Shown here: piece after piece, positions 51,780-60,255 of the stretch
Position numbering within the stretch: position 1 is the first letter of the stretch
Layout of the letters: each line of letters opens with the position of its first letter
Assembly (NCBI GenBank): GCA_964415045.1
Contig: CAYPZL010000005.1
Coordinates: 1 to 64,000, forward strand
Origin: CAYPZL01 sp964415045
GTDB lineage: Bacteria; Planctomycetota; Phycisphaerae; Sedimentisphaerales; Anaerobacaceae
DNA: 64,000 nt
Reading direction: 5' to 3'
Notes under the pieces: generated by a model
The model's database searches: none
Told to the model about the DNA's origin: nothing
The model's input: only the letters and a program-made list of their open reading frames with translations
Translations under genes and position numbers: made by a program

Positions 51780-52338
51780 TGGAGGCAGGTGATAGAGAGC
51801 TGCCTTCATGGGAGAAGCGATAGCGATTGTGGTGTGGGTTGCGGCTTTGGTACTGACCTGGGTGTTCTCTGGGTTATGTTTGAAGCCCTCGAGGGCTGGG
51901 TTTGTCCGGTACGGCCGAGGTGGTTGTCGGTCCCGCATCCGCCTGGTCCCGTCCGCCCCTTCTCGGAGCTTCCAGGCCCGGCAAAACAGGCCGGCCAACC
52001 GGCTGCCCTGCTCGCCGAGAAGCGTACACTATGTGCATTGCCAAGGACCATTCTTTAACCACCTCCTCAAGTTGAGTTAAAGTTGTTTGTTCCGTTGGTG
52101 TTCGTAATATAAGTGCCTCAACGAAGCCACGGCGCAACGGCGTTTTCGGAAAAAATGTCGCTTTTTTTTCGGACCTGGCCGCTAAGTCGTTTGGCGACAA
52201 GGGGTAGCATGACGGATCCGGCGTGTTATCGGGACCGTGGAGAAAGGCCGGAGAAGGCTCGGCGGCGCGTCGCCCACGACAGGATGGGAGCGAAATGCCG
52301 ACTTTTGACTTTGTGCTGCCATTGTTCTTCAGGAACAG

Positions 52339-52367
52339 TTGACAGGTTCCGCCCAACGCGGTAAACT
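52339..52367 (+). promoter_or_regulatory. tRNA-Arg promoter
   Basis: Consensus TTGACA (52339-52344), 17-nt spacer, TAAACT (52362-52367), with a start expected at about 52374, four bases before the mature tRNA. Confidence 0.75.
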
Positions 52368-52377
52368 CACCCATAGA

Positions 52378-52451
<74 letters not shown>

Positions 52452-52665
52452 GTTCTTCATCTTCGCTGTCAGGGGGTGCCAACGCAGTACTTCCGGCGTC
52501 TAAGTTCCCGTTGTTTCGAGCCTTACGGTTCTTTGCTATCTTGGGTTCACGGCACTTGATTGTGTCATCGGCGGACAACTGGGTACAGGCGGGGAAAGCC
52601 GTAGGGGGTCGATTCTGGTGTCAACTGGGGCGTCGATTTGTGGATTTTTGGCTCATCCGCTTTTT

Positions 52666-52695
52666 TTGGTTGTGCGGAGTGCGTCATGGTATAAT
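52666..52695 (+). promoter_or_regulatory. Promoter for the small membrane protein gene
   Basis: TTGGTT (52666-52671), 18-nt spacer, perfect TATAAT (52690-52695). The predicted start is near 52702, just before a palindrome at 52713-52735. Confidence 0.5.
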
Positions 52696-52712
52696 AGCGG
52701 TGTGAGCCATCC

Positions 52713-52735
52713 TTGACATATCGCAGATGCGTCAA
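52713..52735. promoter_or_regulatory. Imperfect 23-nt palindrome, possible operator
   Basis: TTGACATATC-GCA-GATGCGTCAA: half-sites match at 8 of 10 positions. It lies about 10-35 bases after the predicted transcription start, a position suited to a repressor site or leader hairpin. Confidence 0.35.
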
Positions 52736-52786
52736 CATTCGCACCTTTGAGAGGCCGTAACGATCCGACGTTGGGAGGATGCAGGT

Positions 52787-53026
52787 ATGGCTATCGTGTG
52801 GGTGCTCATCTGGATGGTGTCGGCCGTGCTGGCCTATTTCGTGCTTGAGGCCGCGACGCTCTGTTGCAGCCGGCGGGCCTGGGACCACTCGACGAAGGAA
52901 TTCGCCCTGGTTTGCAGCCTGGTTCTGGGTCCGGTGTTCCTGCTGATTGCGGTGGAGTTGCTGTTGCTCGCCGCCATTGGCAGTGGCCTCACGACCAACC
53001 GAACCAGACGGTACAAGGATTCCTGA
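52787..53026 (+). CDS. Small two-pass membrane protein
   Basis: A 79-residue protein with two membrane segments ('IVWVLIWMVSAVLAYFVL' and 'LVCSLVLGPVFLLIAVELLLLAAIG'), separated by a charged loop (CCSRRAWDHSTKEF), and a basic C-terminus. I do not recognise a family. GGAGG and a second AGGT lie before the ATG, and a promoter with a perfect -10 and a palindromic site lies upstream, so expression is well supported. It is divergent from nothing and converges with the YbaK-type gene, 114 bases away. Confidence 0.65.
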   Translation: MAIVWVLIWMVSAVLAYFVLEAATLCCSRRAWDHSTKEFALVCSLVLGPVFLLIAVELLLLAAIGSGLTTNRTRRYKDS

Positions 53027-53139
53027 ATGGCGGCGCCGTCGCCGCACACGACCGAAGTAGACACGAAGGGCCGGTACGCGCGGTAGCGAGCCGTAGCGCG
53101 CTGTCTCAGCCGGGACGATGTTGGAGGGACCCGTACGCC

Positions 53140-53592
53140 CTAAAATGTGAACTCGAGCACCTTGGGCGCGACGAGCCGGCGGTACTCACCCATGCTCAGG
53201 CGCAGGGCCTTGCCGTGCGTGCCGGCCTGGAACACGATGTGGTCGTCCTGCTCCAGCGTCTGGTCCATGACGGTGGGCAGGTCGTACAGGTTGCCGAACG
53301 GCGGTTCGGCGCCGAGCTCGCAGTCCGGAAAGAGCTTGCCGATTTCGTCCTCGTCGGCCAGCACCACCGAGGCGGCGTCCAACTGGCCCTTGAGCCGGCC
53401 CAAATCGACCTTCCGCGGCGCCGGCAACACACACATGATGTACCGGTCGTCGGCCTTGACGATGACCGGCTTGGCCACGTACTTGCCCGGCTCGTGCTCG
53501 ATGGCCGCCAGTCCCTGGGAGCTGAAGACGGGCGCGTGCTCCAGAGTTTCGTATGCGACCCCTTCCTTGTCCAGAAATTCCGTAACGCGCAT
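53140..53592 (-). CDS. YbaK/ProX-type aminoacyl-tRNA deacylase
   Basis: A 150-residue protein of the YbaK/ProRS-editing superfamily, which hydrolyses mischarged aminoacyl-tRNA (for example Cys- or Ala-tRNA-Pro). The pattern is 'FLDKEGVAYETLEHAPVFSSQGLAAIE' at the start, 'VAKPVIVKADDRYIMCVLPA' with the conserved Lys, 'ADEDEIGKLFPDCELGAEPPFGNLY' and 'VFQAGTHGKALRLSMGEYRRL'. The GAEPPFGNL and GTH segments match the deacylase-type rather than a pure ProRS insert. SD AAGGAGG is strong. A promoter lies upstream. Confidence 0.9.
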   Translation of the reverse strand: MRVTEFLDKEGVAYETLEHAPVFSSQGLAAIEHEPGKYVAKPVIVKADDRYIMCVLPAPRKVDLGRLKGQLDAASVVLADEDEIGKLFPDCELGAEPPFGNLYDLPTVMDQTLEQDDHIVFQAGTHGKALRLSMGEYRRLVAPKVLEFTF

Positions 53593-53638
53593 CTGGCACC
53601 TCCTTGCGAAAGCTGATGAAATCCTGGTGTGATCCTGA

Positions 53639-53668
53639 GTGCTATCTTGCGTTCTGTCTTGGTGTCAA
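53639..53668 (-). promoter_or_regulatory. Promoter for the deacylase gene
   Basis: Minus strand TTGACA, 18-nt spacer, TAGCAC. The -35 is perfect; the -10 is weak. The leader is about 40 bases. Confidence 0.4.
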
Positions 53669-54062
53669 TCAAGGGAAAAATCGATATACGCGCATGACCG
53701 GCCGACGGTTCTCTCTTCGGCGTCCCGTGTTTTGGGGCAGGGCCAAACGAGAAGGACCGTGTGACCTCGGTCGGCCGCGCGGCTGCGACCGAGCCGGTTG
53801 GCCAAAGTGCCCGTCCAAACCAAATGTGCATCTGCCCGCAGGGACGCAAGGGCACGGCAGGCTGTGACTGATGCTGTGTTGGGCTGCCGGTGGTTGCTTC
53901 GGAAAGGAATATTATCGGTCTATGGTCGTTGCGGCCGGCTTGAGCGGGCCAAGCAAGACCCCGATGGCGTCGCGATCCATTCCGGGCCGCAGATCGCAGT
54001 ACATCGCCGTCAAGGTGGGATTGCCGTGGGAAAATGGGGTGTTTGTGGGAGCCCCTTTTTTG
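53669..54062. other. Region without a supported gene
   Basis: This 390-base stretch between the divergent deacylase and HEAT-repeat promoters holds only overlapping open frames without start signals or recognisable protein features. I see no RNA gene or repeat in it. Confidence 0.5.
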
Positions 54063-54091
54063 TTGACATAAGGGGGATTTGACTGTAGTAT
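54063..54091 (+). promoter_or_regulatory. Promoter for the HEAT-repeat gene
   Basis: TTGACA (54063-54068), 17-nt spacer, TAGTAT (54086-54091). The predicted start near 54098 leaves an unusually long leader of about 170 bases, containing a 16-codon open frame. Confidence 0.65.
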
Positions 54092-54266
54092 GGAGTGTCT
54101 AAAGCCGAAGATTTTGACGGCTTGTAGTTTGTAACCGCCTACATGAAGGACGGACCGTTCGATTGCAAATGCCGCGAGGTAAGGGGTTTCTGAACCATCG
54201 TTTCCGCTTTTTGCAGCCGGGAACGGTCCTGTTGACTGCACGAATGGTGCATTAGGAGACGTCTTG

Positions 54267-56084
54267 ATGTTGAACGGACGAATCGTCGCGGTGATTCTGT
54301 TTATCGGATGTTTTCCGGCGGGTGCCGGTTGGACCCAGGGCCAGACGCCGACACTGGAGGACAGTTGGAGCGACTTTCTGCACTACACCAAGATCGGGCG
54401 GTTTGACCTGGCCAAGGGCCATGCCAATGCCATTCTGGGGAGCAATCCGGATCCGGTGTTGCTTTTCGAGTACAGCCAGCAGAATCAGCCGGGCTACGAG
54501 CTGGCGCTGCGGGTGGCCGAGACGGCCCACGACGAAGAGCTGGCCGGGCTGACCGAGCAACTGCTCAAGCTTATCGAGCAGGGGCGCTTCCAGCGGCGTA
54601 CCGACCCGCAGCTCATCGTTCAGGAGATCCGGAGGCTCAACACGACCCCGCGCGGCAAGCGGATGGCCACCCAGCGTCTCAAGGACGCCGGGGAATTCGC
54701 CGTTCCGTATCTGCTCGATGCGATGGGCGAGCTGATGAGAAGTTCGTCGGCCGACTCGGGCCTGTCCGAGCTGATCGAGGTGCTGCCTCAGATCAGCCGC
54801 CCGGCGATTCGGCCCTTAGGTGCAGCGTTGCAGATGAAGAACGAAGCGCTCAAGGCCGAGATCATCCGGGCCATGGGCTTGATTGGCTATCCTCAGTCGT
54901 TGCCGTATCTCAAGTACGTGGCGGAGAAGGACGCGTCGCTGGAGTTGCGGGACCTGGCGCTGCAGAGCATTCGCCAGATCGACCCGCGCGGCGTGAACGT
55001 CCCGGCCGCAGCGCTGTTCTTCCAGCTTGCCGAGAGATACTATTTCCACGACGAATCCCTGGCCCCGCAAGAGGATGCGCCGCTTGCGAACGTGTGGTTC
55101 TGGGACGCGGAAAACCGCCGTCTGACACGCGAGGAAGTCGCCCCGGGGTATTTCCACGAGCTGATGTCCATGCGTTGCTGCGAGTGGTCGCTCAAGAGCG
55201 AGGAGCAGTTCGGCCTGGCGATCGGACTGTGGCTGGCTGCGTTCTTCAAGGCCGAGGCCACCGGCGAGCCGATGCCTCAGTACTTCGGGCAGACACATGC
55301 GAATGCGGAAGTCTATGCCACCACGGCCGGTCCGGAGTATCTGCATCAGGCTCTGGCCCGGGCGCTGAGTGCCAAGGAGGCCCCGGTGGCTTTGGGCGCG
55401 GTCGAGGCGCTGGGCAGGACGGCCGGTGAAAAATCGCTGATGTACACGCTGGGGCCGGCCCAGCCGCTGCTTTCGGCGTTGTCGTTTGAAGACCGGGCGG
55501 TACGCTACAGTGCGGCCATTGCCATTGCCAACGCCGGGCCGCGCGAAGGATTCAACGAGAGCGGGCTGGTGGTGGAGAATCTGGCCGAGGCGCTGGGACA
55601 GACGAACCAGCAGGCCGCCGCGGCGGCGGGGCAGTGGAGCCCTGAACTGGCTGACGAATACGCTCTGCGGGCAGCCGAGGCCATGCTGAAAGTGGCCGTC
55701 AGCCGCAACCCCGTCATCGATCTCTCACTGGGCCAGGCGGCGCTCATCGCCGCCACGAACGACAGCCGCCAGCCGATTCAGGTTCTGGCCGGACAGGTCC
55801 TGGCCTATCTCAAGAGCCCCAACGCCCAGCGGGCCATCGCCGCCATGGCTTTGGCTGCGGCCAACGATATGAACGTGCGGATCGAGGCGTTCGCGTCGCT
55901 GGCGAACTCAGCCAAGCTCAACGGAAACATGCTCCCCGACGACATGATCGGCGCGATCTACGCTCTGACCAGCTCGGGCCAGACCCCGCCGGACCTGCGA
56001 GCTGCCGCAGCCGCTGCCTACGGAGCCCTGAACCTGCCCAGCCAAAAGGTCAAAAACCTCATCCTCGACCAGGCCAAAAGCTGA
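54267..56084 (+). CDS. Secreted HEAT-repeat-like helical protein
   Basis: A 605-residue protein with a signal peptide ('MLNGRIVAVILFIGCFPAGAG'). It is built of helical repeats of HEAT/ARM type: 'LSELIEVLPQISRPAIRPLGAALQMKNEALKAEIIRAMGLIGYPQSLPYLKYVAE' is a clear pair, and further repeats run through 'ALSAKEAPVALGAVEALGRTAGE' to 'AAAAAYGALNLPSQKVKNLILDQ'. It is not recognised as a named family; planctomycetes have many such proteins. AGGAG lies 8 bases before the ATG; a TTG one codon upstream is the alternative. The long leader may be regulatory. Confidence 0.75.
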   Translation: MLNGRIVAVILFIGCFPAGAGWTQGQTPTLEDSWSDFLHYTKIGRFDLAKGHANAILGSNPDPVLLFEYSQQNQPGYELALRVAETAHDEELAGLTEQLLKLIEQGRFQRRTDPQLIVQEIRRLNTTPRGKRMATQRLKDAGEFAVPYLLDAMGELMRSSSADSGLSELIEVLPQISRPAIRPLGAALQMKNEALKAEIIRAMGLIGYPQSLPYLKYVAEKDASLELRDLALQSIRQIDPRGVNVPAAALFFQLAERYYFHDESLAPQEDAPLANVWFWDAENRRLTREEVAPGYFHELMSMRCCEWSLKSEEQFGLAIGLWLAAFFKAEATGEPMPQYFGQTHANAEVYATTAGPEYLHQALARALSAKEAPVALGAVEALGRTAGEKSLMYTLGPAQPLLSALSFEDRAVRYSAAIAIANAGPREGFNESGLVVENLAEALGQTNQQAAAAAGQWSPELADEYALRAAEAMLKVAVSRNPVIDLSLGQAALIAATNDSRQPIQVLAGQVLAYLKSPNAQRAIAAMALAAANDMNVRIEAFASLANSAKLNGNMLPDDMIGAIYALTSSGQTPPDLRAAAAAAYGALNLPSQKVKNLILDQAKS

Positions 56085-56188
56085 GCCTATCGGGGTAGCG
56101 ACAAACCATTGCATGTGTCCGTCCGCCACGACGAGCGCGCAGTGCGCACGCGATCCGGGCGGTTGGGCGTATCGATGATCACTTTCGG

Positions 56189-56416
56189 TTACGCCTCGTC
56201 GAGGGCGCGGATTTCGCCGGTGTAGTTGATGATCACCGGATACCCCTCAACGGTCGCAGGGATCTTCTGCCTGATTTCGTCCGTGTCGGAGGCGGTCAGG
56301 ACCAGGATGCACGGCTTGTCTTCGTGCCGGCCGATCGCGGTGCCGACCACGCCCGGAATCGCCATCCACTCGGCCATGTGCGCCCGCTGAACCTGCTCGA
56401 TCGTCCTTCCCGACAT
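56189..56416 (-). CDS. Stand-alone copy of the protease's propeptide-like domain (75 aa)
   Basis: A 75-residue protein without a signal peptide. It aligns with residues about 36-105 of the adjacent secreted serine protease: shared 'GVVGTA(I/V)G', a central 'LVL', 'IP' followed by 'EG.PV' and 'TG.I.AL'. It lies 41 bases after the protease stop on the same strand and so is probably co-transcribed. AAGGA precedes the ATG. It could be an inhibitor or immunity partner for the protease precursor in the cytoplasm, or a fold of independent use (inference). Confidence 0.75.
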   Translation of the reverse strand: MSGRTIEQVQRAHMAEWMAIPGVVGTAIGRHEDKPCILVLTASDTDEIRQKIPATVEGYPVIINYTGEIRALDEA

Positions 56417-56457
56417 CCATGTCCTTTCCCTGCGTCTGGGCGTCGTACGACCGCGTG

Positions 56458-57582
56458 CTATTCTCCGTCGATGCTGACGCCGAAAGCACCAAGGACGTCG
56501 TCAATCGGGTTCGCGACCGTCATGGTGGAACCACCGGCAAAGAGCAGCCCCACCGGACTATACGTTTCGTCATCAGTCACGATCAGCGATCCGGAGTCAC
56601 CGCCGGCACTGAAGGTGCCGGGTGTAATGATGATCTGCCCGACAAAAATCGCGAAACCACTGCTGTATCGCACCTTGACCGTAGCGTTGATTCCATCGAC
56701 TACGCCCGAAGTCAGGCCCGTGGTGCGACCATACTTCTGGACGGCAAGTGTGCCGACATCGTCAGTAGTCAAAGCTCTCGTTTCATAACTGGGCACCCCG
56801 TAGCCGAGTTGTTCACCGTTTTTTTCGTCCACGGGTGTCGTGTTGCCGACCGCCGGTGTTTCAGCGATGCCATCGCCGTCCAGGTCAACCATGTCCAGGA
56901 GGGCGATGGCGGCATCGACTGTGTTGCGGCCGCGCGGGCCGAACTCCAGTGGTACGAAATCGTCCAGAGTCCCAATTCTGTCACGAGGGTCCTGGCCGCC
57001 GTCATATGTGCCGGGGGCCAGGACGTTGTCGCCTTTGGAAGCCTTGTTTTCATTGGCATAGACGTGGTTGTTGCTCAGGGCGTAGTATACGTCCCCGCTC
57101 TTGACCCTGCAGCCGATAGTGCCTGCGGTGATATCCGGATGGCCCGTCGATACACCGATGGGAACCGGTCGGGGCCAGATAGGGGGCTCGGGTTCAGACG
57201 GAGGCTCCGGTTTCGGTGGTTTGCCCGGTTTGCCCGGTTTGTCCGGTTTGTCCGGTTTGTCCGCAGGGGGCTTGAGGGCATAGATTTTGCCCGTTACCAC
57301 CGGGCGGACGGGGACGCCTTCCAGGGCTTCAGGTATACCGGGAACGCCTGGGACCTCCAGCAACACCAGAACTGCCGGCTGGTCGCTGTCAGTCAGGCCG
57401 ACCGCTGTGCCGACGACGCCTTGTCTGGCCATGAGCTTCTCGGTGTGCCGCTCCTGGACCTCTTTGACGCGCTGGAACGCGTCTTCGCTGTTGCCCTGGG
57501 CGGACAATCCGCCGGCGAAGAAGAGAATCGCGACGATCATTACGAACGCTAACAGTAGCTGGAATACAGTCCTTCTCGACAT
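56458..57582 (-). CDS. Secreted chymotrypsin-fold serine protease with propeptide-like domain
   Basis: A 374-residue secreted protease. Signal peptide 1-29, a small alpha/beta domain about 36-105 (copied in the next gene), a Pro/Lys/Glu-rich linker about 106-135 coded by 9-bp repeats, and a chymotrypsin-fold domain with H173 ('LSNNHVYAN'), D223 ('TVDAAIALLD') and S330 ('AGGDSGSLIV'). The family resembles S1-type proteases of Phycisphaerae. An internal 'DLDGDGIAETPAV' is a calcium-loop-like insert. A promoter lies at 57723-57752. The linker DNA repeats may vary in number between strains. Confidence 0.88.
   Translation of the reverse strand: MSRRTVFQLLLAFVMIVAILFFAGGLSAQGNSEDAFQRVKEVQERHTEKLMARQGVVGTAVGLTDSDQPAVLVLLEVPGVPGIPEALEGVPVRPVVTGKIYALKPPADKPDKPDKPGKPGKPPKPEPPSEPEPPIWPRPVPIGVSTGHPDITAGTIGCRVKSGDVYYALSNNHVYANENKASKGDNVLAPGTYDGGQDPRDRIGTLDDFVPLEFGPRGRNTVDAAIALLDMVDLDGDGIAETPAVGNTTPVDEKNGEQLGYGVPSYETRALTTDDVGTLAVQKYGRTTGLTSGVVDGINATVKVRYSSGFAIFVGQIIITPGTFSAGGDSGSLIVTDDETYSPVGLLFAGGSTMTVANPIDDVLGAFGVSIDGE
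57218..57262. repeat. Five tandem 9-bp repeats in the protease linker
   Basis: GGTTTGCCC twice, then GGTTTGTCC three times, in frame. On the coding strand they encode the PDK/PGK tripeptide repeat of the linker. Slippage would change linker length without a frameshift. Confidence 0.85.
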
Positions 57583-57722
57583 GATCGACCCCTTTCACAG
57601 ATGCAGAACACTCTTTACTCCGAACACCCTCTATCTAAAGTCTATATCGGCTCCTCGGATTGCAAAAATGCAAATTTCCCATCCGTGAGTGCCCGCTCCG
57701 ATATTCTCACCGCTGGACTGAA

Positions 57723-57752
57723 ATTATGCCACATTCGCCCCTCATCTGTCAA
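57723..57752 (-). promoter_or_regulatory. Promoter for the protease pair
   Basis: Minus strand TTGACA, 18-nt spacer, CATAAT (5 of 6). The predicted start near 57716 gives a leader of about 134 bases. Confidence 0.65.
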
Positions 57753-58012
57753 GTTTTTCTGACGGACCGATCCCGTCCATGACAACTCGCTCGGTTGGTG
57801 GGAGGGCGTTGCCTTTTCCCAGTGCCAAGGAGGGAACGAAACGGCTTTGTCAGGGTGAATTGTGGAAGGCGATCGTGCTCTGCGGAGGGACGCCACAGCC
57901 TCGGCACGAGGGAAGACCGCAAACCGTAGAACAAGAACAGTGACGCGGCTCGCGCGAGGGCGGCCGATGGTTTTTGCCAGGCGCCCCGTGCGTCACGTGA
58001 GGATTAGCGCGA

Positions 58013-58243
58013 ATGGATACAGACGTCATGACCCTGGAGGAGGTGGCCGCCTACTTGCGGCTGAAACCGCAGACGATCTACACCTGGGCGCAGGAGAAGA
58101 GAATTCCCGCCGCCAAACTGGGCAAGGAGTGGCGCTTCCGAAAGTCCATCATCGATGAATGGTTTCTCCAGCACATCGATGAGAAGTTTTCCGACGTGGT
58201 GGAGCGGTGGAAATCGAACCAGCGAGACCAAAGACAGCGCTGA
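58013..58243 (+). CDS. MerR/excisionase-type helix-turn-helix protein
   Basis: A 76-residue DNA-binding protein of the helix_turn_helix_17/excisionase type: 'MTLEEVAAYLRLKPQTIYTWAQEKRIPAAKLGKEWRFRKSIIDEWF'. Such proteins are small transcription regulators as often as recombination directionality factors. No integrase is nearby, so phage excision is unlikely. GAGG lies 10 bases before the ATG; an internal ATG five codons later is possible. It precedes the coiled-coil/VWA/MoxR operon by 274 bases and may regulate it (inference). Confidence 0.85.
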   Translation: MDTDVMTLEEVAAYLRLKPQTIYTWAQEKRIPAAKLGKEWRFRKSIIDEWFLQHIDEKFSDVVERWKSNQRDQRQR

Positions 58244-58345
58244 TCGGTGTTGCCGCCGCAGGCGCGAGAGAGTCACGCGAGACCCGGAGGCAATGCCAAT
58301 CCCGTGGACTTTGCAGAAAAGGCTGGGCCTGGCCGGCGCCACTGG

Positions 58346-58351
58346 TATAAT
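58346..58351 (+). promoter_or_regulatory. Extended -10 promoter for the VWA/MoxR operon
   Basis: TGGTATAAT: a perfect -10 with the extended TG motif. No good -35 is seen. The leader to the TTG start at 58518 is about 160 bases. Confidence 0.5.
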
Positions 58352-58517
58352 GAGCGGGCGGAGAATCGCAAAGGCATCGTAGCCGGCGCGTTCCCCGGTG
58401 AAATCCTGGAGAAAGTGGGAAACGCTTGCGAGAGTTTTGCGTCATACTATGCGTAGGGACATAATCTGACGGAACCCCTTTTTCCTGTCCCGCGTATAGA
58501 CGGCAAAGGAGCGATCT

Positions 58518-60173
58518 TTGTCACTGGCCAAGCCATTTCGGCAGAAGCTCAAAGCGGCTCGTACGCGGTGCGGCGTGAACGTGCTCGTGCGCCAAGCGGG
58601 CTGGGTCCTGACACTTGCCGGCGGGGCGGTCGCCCTGGCGATACTCAGCGAGCGCCTGCTGGCGATACGAGTCCTGACGGTACCGGTGCTGTGGGGCTTC
58701 GGGTCCGCGACCGCCGTCCTTGTCCTGCTTCTCTGGCTTCTCCGGTTTCCCAGCCGGATGCAAGTGTCCCTGCTGGTTGACGAGCGGTTGGGCTTGCGCG
58801 AGCGTTGCAGCACGACGCTGGCGCTGGCGCAGTCGCAACATCCATTTGCGCAGGCAGCGCGGGCCGATGCGTTGCGGGCCGTGCAACGTGCCGACGTGCA
58901 GAAGCACTTTCCCATTCGTTTCTCGCGCAACTGGATGTACGGCGCGGGGACGTGGCTGGTCGTGGTGGCGGTCCTGTTTGTTCCGAAAAAGGACCTGTTG
59001 GGCCTGTTGCGGCAGAAGGAGCAGCAAGCGGAGGAAGCCAGGCAGATCGAGCAGGCCAAAAGCGACGTTAAGGAAACGGCCGAGTCCGTCAAGGCGGTGG
59101 TCAAGGGTCTGGACGCCCCGGAACTGGAGGAGGAGCTTGGGAAGCTGGACAAGCTCTCGGAGGCCGGCACGCCCGAGGAAGTGAAACGCCAGGCAATCAA
59201 GGCGTTGGGCGACCTCTCTGAAAAGATCAAGCAGATGCAGAAGGACGGGCAGATCGAGGCCGCCCGCATGTTGCAGCAGAGGCTCAAGCAGCTTCGGGGC
59301 TCGACCGATCCTCTGGCGCATAAGATGCGCATGGCTCTGGCCAAGGGCCAGTTCGCCCAGGCGGTGCAGATCCTGAGGCATATGCAAAAGCAGATGGCCG
59401 AAGGCAAGCTCTCCGAGGCCAAGCGCAAGGAGCTGGCCGAACAATTGCAGAAGTTGGCCGAGGAGTTGCGCAAGCTGGCCGAGCAAAAGCGCGAGCTGGA
59501 AGATGAACTGGGGAAACTCGGGCTCAAGAAGGACCTGGCGCAGTTGAGTCAGGAGCAGTTGCGCCAAGCCCTCGAGCAGCAGGGGCTCACGCCCGAATTG
59601 ATCGACCAGCTCATGAACAAGATGGCCGCGTGCCAGGGGGCGAGCGGTCTGTGTGCGGGGCTTGCCCAGGCCATGGGCGGCGTCGGATTGGGAGCGGGAG
59701 GTTTTTCAGGGGACGAGCTGTCCGGCGCTATCGGTCAGCTCGACGCGATGGAGGCATTGCAGCAGCAGGCGATCATGCTCCGGGCGAGCCTGGACGAAAT
59801 CGCCCGGTACGTGGAATTCCTCGGTGACGACATGAGCTGGGGCCTCAATGCGGGCGCGCTGCCCGGGGAGCTTCCCAATCCCTTCGGGATCGGCACGAAC
59901 AAGGCCCGCTCGCGAGCCGAGAACGAGGAGTATCAGACCGCTACGAAGGCCACGCGGGCCCAGAGCGAGACGGGCAGCGGTCCTCTGGTCGCCAGTTGGT
60001 ACTTCAAGGACATGCAGGTCAAAGGCGAGGCTCGGCGTGGTTTCACGGAGGTAGTCCAGGCCGGGCGGGCCAGTGCGGCCGAAGCCATCAGCGAGAATCA
60101 AATCCCGCGACGATACGAACAGGCGGTCAAACAGTACTTCAACCAGCTCGAGGGGAGGGCGACGCAGCCGTGA
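58518..60173 (+). CDS. Membrane-anchored coiled-coil protein of the VWA/MoxR operon
   Basis: A 551-residue protein. Two membrane segments lie at about 25-75 ('VLTLAGGAVALAILSERLL', 'VLWGFGSATAVLVLLLWLL') and a third at about 138-155. A long coiled coil at about 165-350 carries repeated L/K/E helices ('LAEQLQKLAEELRKLAEQKRELEDELGKLGLKK'). A Gly-rich stretch and a polar C-terminus ('ENQIPRRYEQAVKQYFNQLEGRA') follow. DUF4175-like proteins of this layout occur with VWA and MoxR genes in planctomycetes. The start is TTG, with GGAG 6-7 bases upstream and no ATG nearby. Confidence 0.8.
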   Translation: MSLAKPFRQKLKAARTRCGVNVLVRQAGWVLTLAGGAVALAILSERLLAIRVLTVPVLWGFGSATAVLVLLLWLLRFPSRMQVSLLVDERLGLRERCSTTLALAQSQHPFAQAARADALRAVQRADVQKHFPIRFSRNWMYGAGTWLVVVAVLFVPKKDLLGLLRQKEQQAEEARQIEQAKSDVKETAESVKAVVKGLDAPELEEELGKLDKLSEAGTPEEVKRQAIKALGDLSEKIKQMQKDGQIEAARMLQQRLKQLRGSTDPLAHKMRMALAKGQFAQAVQILRHMQKQMAEGKLSEAKRKELAEQLQKLAEELRKLAEQKRELEDELGKLGLKKDLAQLSQEQLRQALEQQGLTPELIDQLMNKMAACQGASGLCAGLAQAMGGVGLGAGGFSGDELSGAIGQLDAMEALQQQAIMLRASLDEIARYVEFLGDDMSWGLNAGALPGELPNPFGIGTNKARSRAENEEYQTATKATRAQSETGSGPLVASWYFKDMQVKGEARRGFTEVVQAGRASAAEAISENQIPRRYEQAVKQYFNQLEGRATQP

Positions 60174-60255
60174 GCCCGCAATGGCCTCAGATAGTTCGAC
60201 GGAGCCGGCGGGCTTGTCTCGTGGATGTTGCGCACCATGATCGGGTACAGTCAGA

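Noticed and set aside
51808..52080. 90-codon frame with a hydrophobic start
   Set aside because: No SD, composition becomes Arg/Pro/Ser-rich as in non-coding GC-rich sequence.
53798..54082. 94-codon frame before the HEAT-repeat promoter
   Set aside because: No start signals, no protein features, and it runs into a strong promoter.
58013..58243. Excisionase-type protein as sign of a prophage or integrative element
   Set aside because: No integrase, attachment repeats or phage genes in the window; this HTH type is also a common regulator.
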